From positions 1-29,469 of the forward strand of contig CAZBBB010000033.1 in the NCBI GenBank assembly GCA_964490005.1: DNA of 29,469 bases, read 5' to 3'. The notes beneath the pieces were generated by a model, which worked only from the letters and a program-made list of their open reading frames with translations, was not told where the DNA came from and searched no databases. The DNA is from CAZBBB01 sp964490005 (GTDB lineage: Bacteria > Planctomycetota > B15-G4). Both the position numbers and the translations under genes were made by a program. Positions 6,916-15,293 of the stretch are shown here, piece after piece (position 1 is the stretch's first letter; each line of letters opens with the position of its first letter).

Positions 6916-8850
6916 GTGCGCCACCGATCGCTGGTCCTGCTCGCCGCGCTGCTGGGCGCCGCCGCGTGCGGCGAGGGCGCCGGTGCGGGCGCCGCCGGCC
7001 TGCTCATCGAGCAGCCGGTGCTCGACATCGTGGCGGCGGTGGCGGCCGGCGACCCGTCGGTCACGGTCCTCGCGCAGGACGAGGCCATGCCGCTCGCGGC
7101 CGTGCCGGCCGCCGGGCTCGACAAGGACCTGCGCCTGGCGTCGGACGCCACCGACCTGGTGCTGCACGCGCGCGCCGAGAGCGCCTTCGAGGTGCGCGCC
7201 GGGCCGTTCGCGCCGGGCGCCGTGCTGCGCGCGCGCACCATGATCTTCAGCCAGTTCCGCACCGACCCCGAGCGCGTCGATCCGGTGCCGGTCACCTTCC
7301 GCATCCTGGTCGACGGGGTCGAGCAGGTGGCGCTCTCGAGCCGCTACGTGCACGAGCAGACCGGCCGCGAGCACCCCTTCGATCGCTTCATGCGCGCGCT
7401 GGACGTGCCGCTCGACGCCTTCGCCGGCCGGCCGATCACGCTGCGCTTCGAGGTCACGCGCGGCGGCGCGCGCGTGCCCGAGGGCGTCGTCCCGGCCGAC
7501 CCGGTCTGGTGGGAGCTGCTCGTCGTGCAGCCGGTGCAGATCGCGCGCCAGCAGGCCAGCCCCGCGCGGCCCAACCTGCTCGTGCTGGTGGTCGACACGC
7601 TCGCCGCGCGCCGCATGTCGCTGCACGGCTACGCGCGCGACACGACGCCGCACCTGACGCGCCTGGCGCGCGGCGGCACGCTGTTCACGGGCGCCGTCTC
7701 GAGCAGTTCGTGGACCCTGCCCGCCGTCGCCAGCCTGCTCACCGGCCTGCCGCCCAACACGCACGGCGTGCTCGGCGACTCGCGCTCCTGGCTCATGGAC
7801 GGCCTGACGACCTGGCCCGAGCGGCTGCGCGAGCAGGGGCTCGTCGGCGCCGCCTTCGTCGCCAACGCGCTGCTGGCGCGCGCCAACAACTTCGACCAGG
7901 GTTTCGAGCACTGGGAGCAGCTCAACGACGCGCCCGCCGCCGCGCTGAACGCGCGCCTGCTGGCCTGGCTCGACGGCCGGCCGCGCGGCGAGCGCTGGTT
8001 CGCGTGGCTGCACGCGATGGACCCGCACGCGCCCTACGGCGCGCCGGGCGCCGAGCGCGACCGCTACGCGCCGGCCGGCTACGTCGAGTCGCGCGACTTC
8101 GGCGGCTTTTTGCCCAACCAGCTGCAGCGCGGCGAGATCGCGCCCTTCGACGCGCGCGCGCGCCAGCACGTCGTCGACCTGTACGACGCCGAGGTCGCGT
8201 ATCTCGACCGCTGCGTGGGCGAGCTGGTCGCGGCGCTCGAAGCGCGCGGCCTGCTGGAGAGCACCGTCATCGCGCTGACCTCCGACCACGGCGAGGAGCT
8301 GTTCGAGCACGGCGCGCTGGGGCACGGCTACTCGCTCGACGAGGAGCTGCTCAGCGTGCCGCTGCTGCTGTTCGGGCCGGGCATCCCGGCCGGCGTGGTC
8401 GACGAGCGGCCCGTCTCGACGGCGGCGCTGGCGAGCACGCTGCTCGCGCTCGGCGGCAGCTCGGCGATCGAGGGCCTGCCCGCGCCGCTGTTCCCGATCG
8501 CCAACGCGCCGCGCGAGCCGGTCTTCAGCGCGGTGCGCACCGAACTGTTCGGGCCGCGCCGGCTGCTCGTCTCGGCGCGCGACGGCGAAGGCCGCAAGGT
8601 CGTGCTCACGCTCGACGAGCAGGGGGCCGAGTCGGCGCGCTCGCTGCGCGACCTGCGCAGCGACCCGCACGAGCAGGCCCCGCTCGACGCGCAGAGCCTG
8701 CCGCCCGACGAGCGCGCCGCCTTCGAGGCGCTGGCGCGGGCCGCGCTGGCCTGGCACGAGCAGACGGCCGCGCGCCGCCCGCCCGAGCCGCAGCCCGACA
8801 ACCCCGAGATCCTCGAAGCGCTGCGGCGCGTGGGTTACGTGGGCAAGTGA
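6916..8850 (+). CDS. Sulfatase-fold (alkaline phosphatase superfamily) hydrolase, exported lipoprotein candidate
   Basis: A 644-residue protein. The GTG start at 6916 follows TTGGAG with 5-nt spacing. An N-terminal export signal ends in AAAC (C18), a loose lipobox, so it may be a lipoprotein. Residues 20-215 form a beta-rich unassigned region. The sulfatase domain begins at PNLLVLVVDTL (metal ligand D227) and contains SDHGEELFEHGALGHG (D457, H458). At the nucleophile site the sequence is SSWTLPAVASLLTGL with T267, where classical sulfatases have Cys or Ser inside CxPSR. This type of site lacks a formylglycine residue and is seen in non-sulfatase members of the superfamily. The enzyme is therefore more likely a phosphodiesterase or phosphoglycerol/phosphoethanolamine-type hydrolase than a true sulfatase (inference). 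It overlaps the Rieske gene by GTGA. Confidence 0.85.
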   Translation: MRHRSLVLLAALLGAAACGEGAGAGAAGLLIEQPVLDIVAAVAAGDPSVTVLAQDEAMPLAAVPAAGLDKDLRLASDATDLVLHARAESAFEVRAGPFAPGAVLRARTMIFSQFRTDPERVDPVPVTFRILVDGVEQVALSSRYVHEQTGREHPFDRFMRALDVPLDAFAGRPITLRFEVTRGGARVPEGVVPADPVWWELLVVQPVQIARQQASPARPNLLVLVVDTLAARRMSLHGYARDTTPHLTRLARGGTLFTGAVSSSSWTLPAVASLLTGLPPNTHGVLGDSRSWLMDGLTTWPERLREQGLVGAAFVANALLARANNFDQGFEHWEQLNDAPAAALNARLLAWLDGRPRGERWFAWLHAMDPHAPYGAPGAERDRYAPAGYVESRDFGGFLPNQLQRGEIAPFDARARQHVVDLYDAEVAYLDRCVGELVAALEARGLLESTVIALTSDHGEELFEHGALGHGYSLDEELLSVPLLLFGPGIPAGVVDERPVSTAALASTLLALGGSSAIEGLPAPLFPIANAPREPVFSAVRTELFGPRRLLVSARDGEGRKVVLTLDEQGAESARSLRDLRSDPHEQAPLDAQSLPPDERAAFEALARAALAWHEQTAARRPPEPQPDNPEILEALRRVGYVGK

Positions 8851-9173
8851 GCGAGGCCGCGACGTGGATGCCCTTCGGCACGCTGGCCGAGTTCGGCGAG
8901 CGGGCCGTGCTCTCGCGCACGATCGGCGGGCGCGCGGTGGCCGTCGCGCGCCTGGCCGACGGCTCGCTGTGCGCCTTCGGCGCGCTGTGCCCGCACCAGC
9001 ACGCCGACCTGTCGGGCGGCATCCTCGAGGACGACGGCATCACCTGCCCCGACCATCTGTGGCACTTCGAGCTGCCCTCGGGGCGCTGCACCTCGATTCC
9101 CGGCGCGCGGCTGCCGCGCTACGAGGTGCGGCGCGTCGGCGAGCGCATCGAGGTGCAGGTCGTGCCGCGATGA
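8847..9173 (+). CDS. Rieske-type [2Fe-2S] ferredoxin
   Basis: A small soluble 108-residue protein, about the size of stand-alone Rieske ferredoxins such as those of toluene and biphenyl oxygenases (around 110 residues). Cluster ligands are C48-P-H50 and C67-P-D-H70, the standard CxH...CxxH pattern for two Cys and two His. The GTG start at 8847 overlaps the preceding stop codon (GTGA), and its own stop overlaps the MiaE start (ATGA), so all three are translationally coupled. There is no signal peptide or membrane anchor, so it acts in the cytoplasm as an electron carrier. Being beside a diiron hydroxylase gene, it may deliver electrons to that enzyme, as the Rieske ferredoxin does for diiron toluene monooxygenases (inference by analogy). 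Confidence 0.92.
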   Translation: MSEAATWMPFGTLAEFGERAVLSRTIGGRAVAVARLADGSLCAFGALCPHQHADLSGGILEDDGITCPDHLWHFELPSGRCTSIPGARLPRYEVRRVGERIEVQVVPR

Positions 9174-9820
9174 GCGGCCAGGGGGTCGAGCGCGCGCCGG
9201 CGGGCGGCGCGCGGGAACTGGCCGAGTTCCGGCTCGTCGGCACGACGCCGCGGAGCTGGGCCGGCGGCGTCGCGCGCGAGCTGCAGGCCCTGCTCTCCGA
9301 TCACGCGCATCTGGAGTTCAAGGCGGCGGCCTCGGCGCTCTCGCTGCTGCGTCGGTGGGGCGGCGAGCCGCGTCGCGCCCAGCAGCTCGCGGCGCTCGTG
9401 CGCGAGGAACTCGAGCACGGCCAGCGCGTGCTCGGCGAGCTGGCCGCGCGCGGGCTGGAACTGCTGCCCGACCGCCCCAACCCCTACATGGCGGGCCTGC
9501 TCGCGGCGGCCGGGCGCCCGCGCCGCCGGGACGACGCGCGCCTTTCCACGCTGCTCGTCGCGGCGCTCATCGAGCTGCGCAGCCACGAGCGCTTCGTCGC
9601 GCTGGCGAGCTGTCCCGAACTGGCCGATCTGCACGCGTTCTACCGCGGACTTTCCGAGGCCGAGGAGCGCCACGCCGCGCTGTTCCTCGGGTGGGCGCAC
9701 GAGCTGGCGACACCCGTGGACGTGCGTCGATGTTGGGCCGATCTCGCGGGCAAAGAGGGGGATCTGTGCCGCACGCTGCCCCGGACGGCGCGCCTGCACG
9801 GGGGCCACGGCGCGCCCTGA
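9170..9820 (+). CDS. miaE: tRNA-(ms2io6A37) hydroxylase MiaE
   Basis: A 216-residue four-helix-bundle diiron protein matching the MiaE family, which hydroxylates the isopentenyl side chain of 2-methylthio-N6-isopentenyladenosine at tRNA position 37 using O2. Candidate iron ligands in order are E49 (HLEFKAA), E80 and H83 (EELEHG), E135 (IELRSHERF), and E165 and H168 (EERH), the expected E/ExxH/E/ExxH layout. RPNPYMAGLL at about 102-111 is also typical. The ATG at 9170 overlaps the Rieske stop codon. Length is near that of family members. The remaining ms2i6A pathway genes (miaA, miaB) are not in the window. The physiological electron donor of MiaE is poorly defined, which makes the coupled ferredoxin notable. 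Confidence 0.88.
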   Translation: MSGQGVERAPAGGARELAEFRLVGTTPRSWAGGVARELQALLSDHAHLEFKAAASALSLLRRWGGEPRRAQQLAALVREELEHGQRVLGELAARGLELLPDRPNPYMAGLLAAAGRPRRRDDARLSTLLVAALIELRSHERFVALASCPELADLHAFYRGLSEAEERHAALFLGWAHELATPVDVRRCWADLAGKEGDLCRTLPRTARLHGGHGAP

Positions 9821-9832
9821 GTCGGCGCACCC

Positions 9833-9855
9833 GGCCGGCGGGGCGGGCGCCGGCC
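9833..9855 (+). terminator. Terminator-like hairpin after miaE
   Basis: Perfect 8-bp stem GGCCGGCG/CGCCGGCC with a 7-base loop, starting 12 bases after the miaE stop codon. No U-tract follows. It probably marks the end of the sulfatase-Rieske-miaE transcript, but a chance GC palindrome cannot be excluded. Confidence 0.45.
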
Positions 9856-9865
9856 CCCGGCCGTT

Positions 9866-9882
9866 CTTCATCGAATCTTCAC
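9866..9882 (+). promoter_or_regulatory. Candidate Pho box upstream of pstS
   Basis: Two near-identical hexamers, CTTCAT (9866-9871) and CTTCAC (9877-9882), are spaced exactly 11 bp apart. This is the repeat unit spacing of PhoB-binding Pho boxes (established knowledge; E. coli unit close to CTGTCAT plus 4 bp). The site lies about 120 bp before pstS in a locally AT-richer patch. No experimental or comparative support is available here. Confidence 0.45.
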
Positions 9883-9885
9883 TCG

Positions 9886-9900
9886 GGGTTGCGACAACCC
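9886..9900. repeat. Short perfect hairpin in pstS leader
   Basis: GGGTTG-CGA-CAACCC, a 6-bp perfect stem with a 3-base loop, immediately downstream of the candidate Pho box and 101 bp before the pstS start. It could be an operator half-site pair or an RNA leader hairpin. No function can be assigned. Confidence 0.3.
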
Positions 9901-10001
9901 GCACGCGGTTCACGGAGAACGGCGGGCACGCACAGGCCGGGCGCCGCGGCAGCGCACTTCGCGCGCCGGACGCACCGACCCCACCCGCTGGAGACCTGCA
10001 C

Positions 10002-10988
10002 GTGAAGTCCCTGCTCCTCTGCACCACCTCGCTGCTCGCGCTGGCCCTCGGCGCCGGTGCGCAGTCCGTCGACGTCGATGCCAAGCTGCCGGAGTACGCC
10101 GCCGGCGCGGGCATCTCGGGCGCCATCAAGAGCGCCGGCTCCGACACGATGATCAACCTCATGACCCTGTGGGGCGAGGGCTTCAAGCGCCACTACCCCA
10201 ACGTCAACGTCGAGATGGACGGCAAGGGCAGCTCGACCGCCCCGCCGGCGCTCGTCGGCGGCACGGCGCAGTTCGGGCCGATGAGCCGCCCGATGAAGAG
10301 CGAAGAGGTCGACGAGTTCAAGAAGGCCTTCGGCTACGAGCCGGTCGGGCTCCCGACGGGCATCGACATGCTCGCCGTGTTCGTCCACAAGGACAACCCG
10401 ATCACGGGCCTGACGCTGGCCCAGGTCGACGCGATCTTCAGCAAGTCGCGCAAGGGCGGCCATGACCGCGACCTGCTCACCTGGGGCGATTTGGGCCTGT
10501 CGGGCGAGTGGGCCGACAAGCCGATCTCGCTCTACGGCCGCAACTCGGCCTCCGGCACCTACGGCTACTTCAAGGAGCACGCGCTCTTCAAGGGCGACTA
10601 CAAGGACTCGGTCAAGGAGATGCCGGGCAGCAGCACCGTGGTGCAGGGCGTGGCCTCCGACAAGTACGGCATCGGCTACAGCGGCATCGGCTACAAGACC
10701 GCCGACGTGCGCACCGTGCCGCTCGCGGCCCGGGCCGGCGAGCCCTTCGTCGAGGCGCGCGCCGAGAACGCCTACAGCGGCGACTACCCGCTGAGCCGCT
10801 TCCTGCTGCTGTACGTGAACCACAAGCCCGGCACGCAGCTCGATCCGCTGCGCCAGGAGTTCGTGAAGTACGTGCTGAGCCGCGACGGCCAGGCCGCCGT
10901 GGTCAAGGACGGCTATCTGCCTCTGCCGGCGAGCGTCGCCGCGCAGGCCTGCCGCAAGGTCGACCTCGGCAAGTGGATCGATGCCTGA
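10002..10988 (+). CDS. pstS: Phosphate ABC transporter, periplasmic binding protein PstS
   Basis: A 328-residue exported protein. Signal peptide residues 1-20 end in ALGAGAQS. SAGSDTM (44-50) and a GRNSASGT segment near residues 178-186 are phosphate-contacting loops of the PstS/SphX class. The order SAGSDTM, SRPM, TGIDMLAVFVHKDNP, YGRNSASGTYG is that of this family. It captures phosphate in the periplasm and hands it to PstC/PstA. The start is GTG 10002 with GGAG 8 nt upstream. It is the first gene of pstSCAB-phoU. A candidate Pho box at 9866-9882 suggests induction under phosphate limitation. Confidence 0.93.
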   Translation: MKSLLLCTTSLLALALGAGAQSVDVDAKLPEYAAGAGISGAIKSAGSDTMINLMTLWGEGFKRHYPNVNVEMDGKGSSTAPPALVGGTAQFGPMSRPMKSEEVDEFKKAFGYEPVGLPTGIDMLAVFVHKDNPITGLTLAQVDAIFSKSRKGGHDRDLLTWGDLGLSGEWADKPISLYGRNSASGTYGYFKEHALFKGDYKDSVKEMPGSSTVVQGVASDKYGIGYSGIGYKTADVRTVPLAARAGEPFVEARAENAYSGDYPLSRFLLLYVNHKPGTQLDPLRQEFVKYVLSRDGQAAVVKDGYLPLPASVAAQACRKVDLGKWIDA

Positions 10989-11021
10989 CGGCCGGCGCCG
11001 CCCCCCGTCGCACGACCCGTC

Positions 11022-13613
11022 ATGAGCGACGGGGGGCAGCGCAGCTTCAGCGGCCGGGCGCGGCGGCGCACGACGGGCGCCCGCGTCCGCTGGATGGACC
11101 GCATCTCGCGGGTCGTGATCACGACCGGCGGGATGCTCACGATCGTCGCCGTCGTCACGATCCTCGGCTACCTGCTCAGCGTCGCCGCGCCGCTCTTCGG
11201 CGAGGTGCGGTCGGGCCCGCCGGGCGCGGTGGCCCTCGACGCGCCGGGCGTGCACGCGCTCGGCAGCGACGAGGAGGGGCGCACCGCCTGGCTGCTGTCG
11301 CCGGACGGCACGGCGCGCCTGCTGCGCCTCGACGACGGCGCGACGCTCGCGAGCCGCGCGCTGCTCGACGAGCGGCCGACCGCGCTCGGCGCCGCCGACC
11401 CGCACGGGCGGCTGGCGGCGGGCCACGCCGACGGCAGCGTGCGCCTGCTGCAGCTCGGCGTCGGCAGCCGCTTTCTGTCGCCCGACGAGGTCCCGCCGCA
11501 GGCGGCCGATCTCGCCATCGGCGGCGCGTTGGCCTGGAGCGAAGGCCTGCTCGTGCGCACGCCCGAGGGGCAGTTGCGCCACGAGACGCTCTTCGCGCAC
11601 GTGGGCGAGAAGGTGCCGCTGCTGCCGGGGGCGCCGGTGGCGCTCGTCGCGCACGCCGTCGGCAGCACGGCCAGCCACTTCGCGGCGCTCGGAGCCGACG
11701 GATCGCTCGTGCTGGGTACGGCGCGCGAGAAGACCTCCTTCCTCACGGGCGAGACGAGCCTGGTGCGCACGTCCTTCGCGCTGCCGCTGCCGCCGCACGC
11801 GGGCGAGGCGCGCCAGGTGGCGCTGGCGCTCGACGAGCAGGCCTCCAGCGTGTGCGTGCTGCGCGAGGACGGCTTCCTCGTGCGGCTCGACACGCGCGAT
11901 CCGACCGAGCCGAGCGTGGCCGAGACGCTCAACGTGCTGCACGGCGAGGCGCGCCGGCTCGCCGCCGCGGGCGCGCTGCTGGGCGGCGAGACGCTCGTCG
12001 CGGGCGACGAGACGGGGGCCCTGGGCGGCTGGTTCCGCGCGCTCGACGCCGAGGGGACGACGCGCGACGGCCGGCGCCTGGTGAAGGGCCGCGCGCTGCC
12101 CGCGCACGACGCGCCCGTGGTCTCGCTCGCCAGCTCGGCGCGCGGTCGGCGGCTCGCGGCGGGTTACGCCGACGGCACCGTGGGCGTGTACCACGTGACC
12201 GCCAACGACGAGCTGCTGCGGCTCGACACGGGCACCGGCGCGCCCGTGCAGGCGCTGGCCTTCGCGCCGCGCGACGACGCCGTGCTGGCCGTCGCCGGCG
12301 ACCGCCTGCTGCGCTGGACGATGCACGCCGAGCACGCCGGCGTGACGGCCTCGACGCTGTTCCTGCCGGTGTGGTTCGAGGGCGCGGCCGGGCCCGAGCA
12401 CGTCTGGCAGTCGACCGGCGGCACCGACGACTTCGAGCCCAAGCTCGGCCTCGTGCCGCTGGTCTTCGGCACGCTCAAGGCCACGCTCTACTCGCTGCTC
12501 TTCGCGGTTCCCGTCGCGCTGCTGGCGGCGATCTACACCAGCGAGTTTCTGCCGCGGCGCGCGCGCATGAAGGTCAAGCCGCTCATCGAGCTGATGGCCA
12601 GCCTGCCGAGCGTCGTGCTGGGTTTCGTCGCGGCGCTGGTGCTGGCGCCCTTCCTCGAGACGGTCGTGCCGGCGCTGTTCGCGGTGCTCGTGGCCGTGCC
12701 CTGCGCGCTGCTGCTGGGCGCGCACCTGTGGCAGCTCCTGCCGCGCTCGCGCGCCATCCGCTGGGAGGGCGGGCCGCGCCTGGCGCTGATGAGCGCAGTG
12801 CTGGTCGGCGCGGTGCTGGCGGGCATCGCCGCCGGCCCGGCGCTCGAGCGGGCGCTGTTCGCGGGCGACGTCCGCGGCTGGCTGGCGGGGCGCGCCGGTT
12901 CGGCCACGGGCGGCTGGCTGGTGCTCAGCGTGCCGGCGGCGGCGCTGCTCGCCGTGTTCTTCAACGCGCGCGTCGTGCAGCCCGCGCTGCGGCGGCTCTC
13001 GGCGGGCCGCAGCCACCGCCACGCCGCGCTGTGCAGCCTGGCGGCCTTCCTCGTCACGGGTGGCCTGGTCGGCACGCTCGCGATCATCGCGGCGCAGGCG
13101 GCGGCCGCCGCCGGCCTCGACCTGCGCGGCGAACTGCTCGGCACCTACGTGCAGCGCAACGCGCTCATCGTGAGCGTGGTCATGGGCTTCGCCGTCGTGC
13201 CGATCATCTACACGCTGGCCGAGGACGCGCTGGCCTCGGTGCCTGAGCACCTGCGGGCCGCCTCGCTGGCCTCGGGCGCCACGCGCTGGCAGACGGCGCT
13301 GCGCGTCGTGGTGCCCACGGCGATGAGCGGCCTGTTCTCGGCCGTGATGATCGGCCTGGGGCGCGCCGTGGGCGAGACCATGATCGTCCTGATGGCCGCC
13401 GGCAACACGCCGATCATGGACTGGAACGTCTTCAACGGTTTCCGCACGCTCTCGGCCACGATCGCGGTCGAGCTGCCCGAGGCGCCGCCCGGCAGCACGC
13501 TCTACCGCGTGCTGTTCCTGGCCGCGCTGACGCTGTTCGCGATGACCTTCGTGATCAACACGCTGGCCGAGGTCGTGCGGCTGCGCTTCCGCAAGCGGGC
13601 CATGGAGCTGTGA
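11022..13613 (+). CDS. pstC: Phosphate ABC transporter permease PstC with large periplasmic beta-propeller insert
   Basis: An 863-residue protein, against about 320 in E. coli. The first membrane helix is near 31-58. It is followed by about 390 residues with repeated blade-like segments, such as LAAGHADGSVRLLQ (about 131) and LAAGYADGTVGVYHV (about 377), that resemble WD40/PQQ-type propeller strands. By topology they should face the periplasm. From about 465 onward comes the permease: TM segments, LMASLPSVVLGFVAAL, an extra pair of helices around 570-650, the EAA loop LASGATRWQTALRVVVP, and GLGRAVGETMIVLMAAGNTP. Long PstC variants of this type exist in pseudomonads and relatives (established knowledge). 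The ATG at 11022 is 33 bp after pstS and its stop overlaps pstA (GTGA). The insert's role is unknown. Confidence 0.9.
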   Translation: MSDGGQRSFSGRARRRTTGARVRWMDRISRVVITTGGMLTIVAVVTILGYLLSVAAPLFGEVRSGPPGAVALDAPGVHALGSDEEGRTAWLLSPDGTARLLRLDDGATLASRALLDERPTALGAADPHGRLAAGHADGSVRLLQLGVGSRFLSPDEVPPQAADLAIGGALAWSEGLLVRTPEGQLRHETLFAHVGEKVPLLPGAPVALVAHAVGSTASHFAALGADGSLVLGTAREKTSFLTGETSLVRTSFALPLPPHAGEARQVALALDEQASSVCVLREDGFLVRLDTRDPTEPSVAETLNVLHGEARRLAAAGALLGGETLVAGDETGALGGWFRALDAEGTTRDGRRLVKGRALPAHDAPVVSLASSARGRRLAAGYADGTVGVYHVTANDELLRLDTGTGAPVQALAFAPRDDAVLAVAGDRLLRWTMHAEHAGVTASTLFLPVWFEGAAGPEHVWQSTGGTDDFEPKLGLVPLVFGTLKATLYSLLFAVPVALLAAIYTSEFLPRRARMKVKPLIELMASLPSVVLGFVAALVLAPFLETVVPALFAVLVAVPCALLLGAHLWQLLPRSRAIRWEGGPRLALMSAVLVGAVLAGIAAGPALERALFAGDVRGWLAGRAGSATGGWLVLSVPAAALLAVFFNARVVQPALRRLSAGRSHRHAALCSLAAFLVTGGLVGTLAIIAAQAAAAAGLDLRGELLGTYVQRNALIVSVVMGFAVVPIIYTLAEDALASVPEHLRAASLASGATRWQTALRVVVPTAMSGLFSAVMIGLGRAVGETMIVLMAAGNTPIMDWNVFNGFRTLSATIAVELPEAPPGSTLYRVLFLAALTLFAMTFVINTLAEVVRLRFRKRAMEL

Positions 13614-15292
13614 AGACCGCCCCTCGCCCGCCGCTCGACACGCGCGCCCCGCGGCGTCTGCGCGGCGCGGCGCTCTCGGCCCACGGCGAGCCGGCCATCT
13701 GGATGACGGGCGGCGCGCTGGCCCTCGCGCTGCTCATGATCGTCGGCCTGCTGGGGCTGGTGGCGGCGCGCGGCCTGGTGACCTTCTGGCCCGCGCCGAT
13801 CGTGCGCCTGCAGCTCGCGGACGGCGCGATCGTGCAGGGCGAGGTCACGCGCGAGGAGCCGCTGCCGACCGGCGACGCGCCCGGCCGGCGGCGCCTGCTG
13901 CGCACCGAGAACTTCGAGCTGACGGGCGAGCACTTCCGCTGGGTCGACGACGCGGCCGTGCTCGCCGAGTCCCGGCCCGAGTGGGCGCTGCTCGTCGAGC
14001 GCCGCTCGCAGGGGCGCGCCTACGGCGAACTCGCGGCGCTGGTCGTCGACGGCCAGCCGGTCGCGACGGGCGGCGAGCCGGCCTTCGAGGCCTGGCGCGC
14101 GCGCCGCGGCGCGGTGGCGGGGCGGCTGGAGGCGCGCGCCGACCTCGAGGAGGAGCTGGGCGAGATCAACGACGAACTCGAGGCGCTGCGCCTGGCCGCG
14201 CGCGCGGCCGTGCTCGCGCAGGGCGAGGACAGCGGCCCGGCCCGCGACGCGCAGGCGCACCTGGAGCGGCGCGGCGCCGAGCTGGGCGCCGCGTACGAGG
14301 CCGTCGCCGCGCGGCTCCTCGAGCACGGCCGCGCCGGGGCCGACGACGGCCTGCAGCTGCAGATCGCCGACGGGCGCACGCTGTTCGTGCCGCTCGACGA
14401 GGTCGTGCGCGCGGTGCCGGCCAACCGGCTCGGGCCGCTCGATCGCCTGGGCGTCTACGCCTCGCGGGCCTGGGAGTTCGTGTCCGGCGACCCGCGCGAG
14501 GCCAACACCGAGGGCGGCGTGTTCCCCGCCATCTACGGCACGGTCGTGATGACGCTGATCATGTCGCTGCTCGTCGTGCCCTTCGGCGTGCTCGCGGCGC
14601 TGTATCTCAAGGAGTACGCGCGGCAGGGGCTGGTCATCTCGATCGTGCGCGTGGCGGTGAACAACCTGGCCGGCGTGCCGAGCATCGTCTACGGCGTGTT
14701 CGGCCTCGGCTTCTTCTGCTACGGCCTGGGCGGCTGGATCGACGCGACGCTGCCGCTGGCGCAGGCGCGCCTGCCCAGCCCGACCTTCGGCACGAGCGGC
14801 ATCCTGTGGGCCAGCCTCACGCTGGCGCTGCTCACGCTGCCGGTCGTGATCGTCGCCACCGAGGAGGCGCTCGCCGCCGTGCCCGGCAGCCTGCGCGAGG
14901 GCAGCTACGCCTGCGGCGCGAGCAAGTGGCAGACGATCCAGCGCATCGTGCTGCCGCGCGCGCTGCCCGGCATCATGACGGGCATGATCCTCGCGGTCGC
15001 GCGCGGCGCGGGCGAGGTCGCGCCGCTGATGCTCGTGGGCGCGGTCAAGCTGGCGGCCGAACTGCCGCTGGCGATCGACTCGGTGTTCCCGTTCGTGCAC
15101 GCCGAACGCACCTTCATGCACCTCGGCTTCCACATCTACGACACCGGCTTCCAGAGCCAGAACAGCGAGGCCGCCAAGCCGATGGTCTTCACCACGACGC
15201 TGCTGCTGATCGGCATCGTCGTGATCCTCAACGTGATCGCCGTGCGCGTCCGCACGCGGCTGCGCTCGCGCTACGTGATGGGACGGTTCTGA
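13610..15292 (+). CDS. pstA: Phosphate ABC transporter permease PstA with periplasmic insert
   Basis: A 560-residue protein, against about 300 in E. coli. There is a membrane helix at about 31-54, then about 250 extracytoplasmic residues: a beta-rich start (IVRLQLADGAIVQGEV), a predicted alpha-helical coiled coil at about 165-245 rich in Ala, Glu and Arg, and a second beta piece (LQLQIADGRTLFVPLDE) similar to the first. The permease domain follows (FPAIYGTVVMTLIMSLLVVP, NNLAGVPSIVYGVFGLGFF, EAA loop CGASKWQTIQRIVLP, ARGAGEVAPLMLVGAV). The GTG start at 13610 overlaps the pstC stop codon. The insert presumably packs against the PstC propeller, as both permeases are enlarged on the same side (inference). 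Confidence 0.9.
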   Translation: MKTAPRPPLDTRAPRRLRGAALSAHGEPAIWMTGGALALALLMIVGLLGLVAARGLVTFWPAPIVRLQLADGAIVQGEVTREEPLPTGDAPGRRRLLRTENFELTGEHFRWVDDAAVLAESRPEWALLVERRSQGRAYGELAALVVDGQPVATGGEPAFEAWRARRGAVAGRLEARADLEEELGEINDELEALRLAARAAVLAQGEDSGPARDAQAHLERRGAELGAAYEAVAARLLEHGRAGADDGLQLQIADGRTLFVPLDEVVRAVPANRLGPLDRLGVYASRAWEFVSGDPREANTEGGVFPAIYGTVVMTLIMSLLVVPFGVLAALYLKEYARQGLVISIVRVAVNNLAGVPSIVYGVFGLGFFCYGLGGWIDATLPLAQARLPSPTFGTSGILWASLTLALLTLPVVIVATEEALAAVPGSLREGSYACGASKWQTIQRIVLPRALPGIMTGMILAVARGAGEVAPLMLVGAVKLAAELPLAIDSVFPFVHAERTFMHLGFHIYDTGFQSQNSEAAKPMVFTTTLLLIGIVVILNVIAVRVRTRLRSRYVMGRF

Positions 15293-15293
15293 G

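Noticed and set aside
9879..13250. 1123-codon minus open frame across pstS and pstC
   Set aside because: Shadow frame; pstS and pstC on the + strand carry clear conserved motifs.
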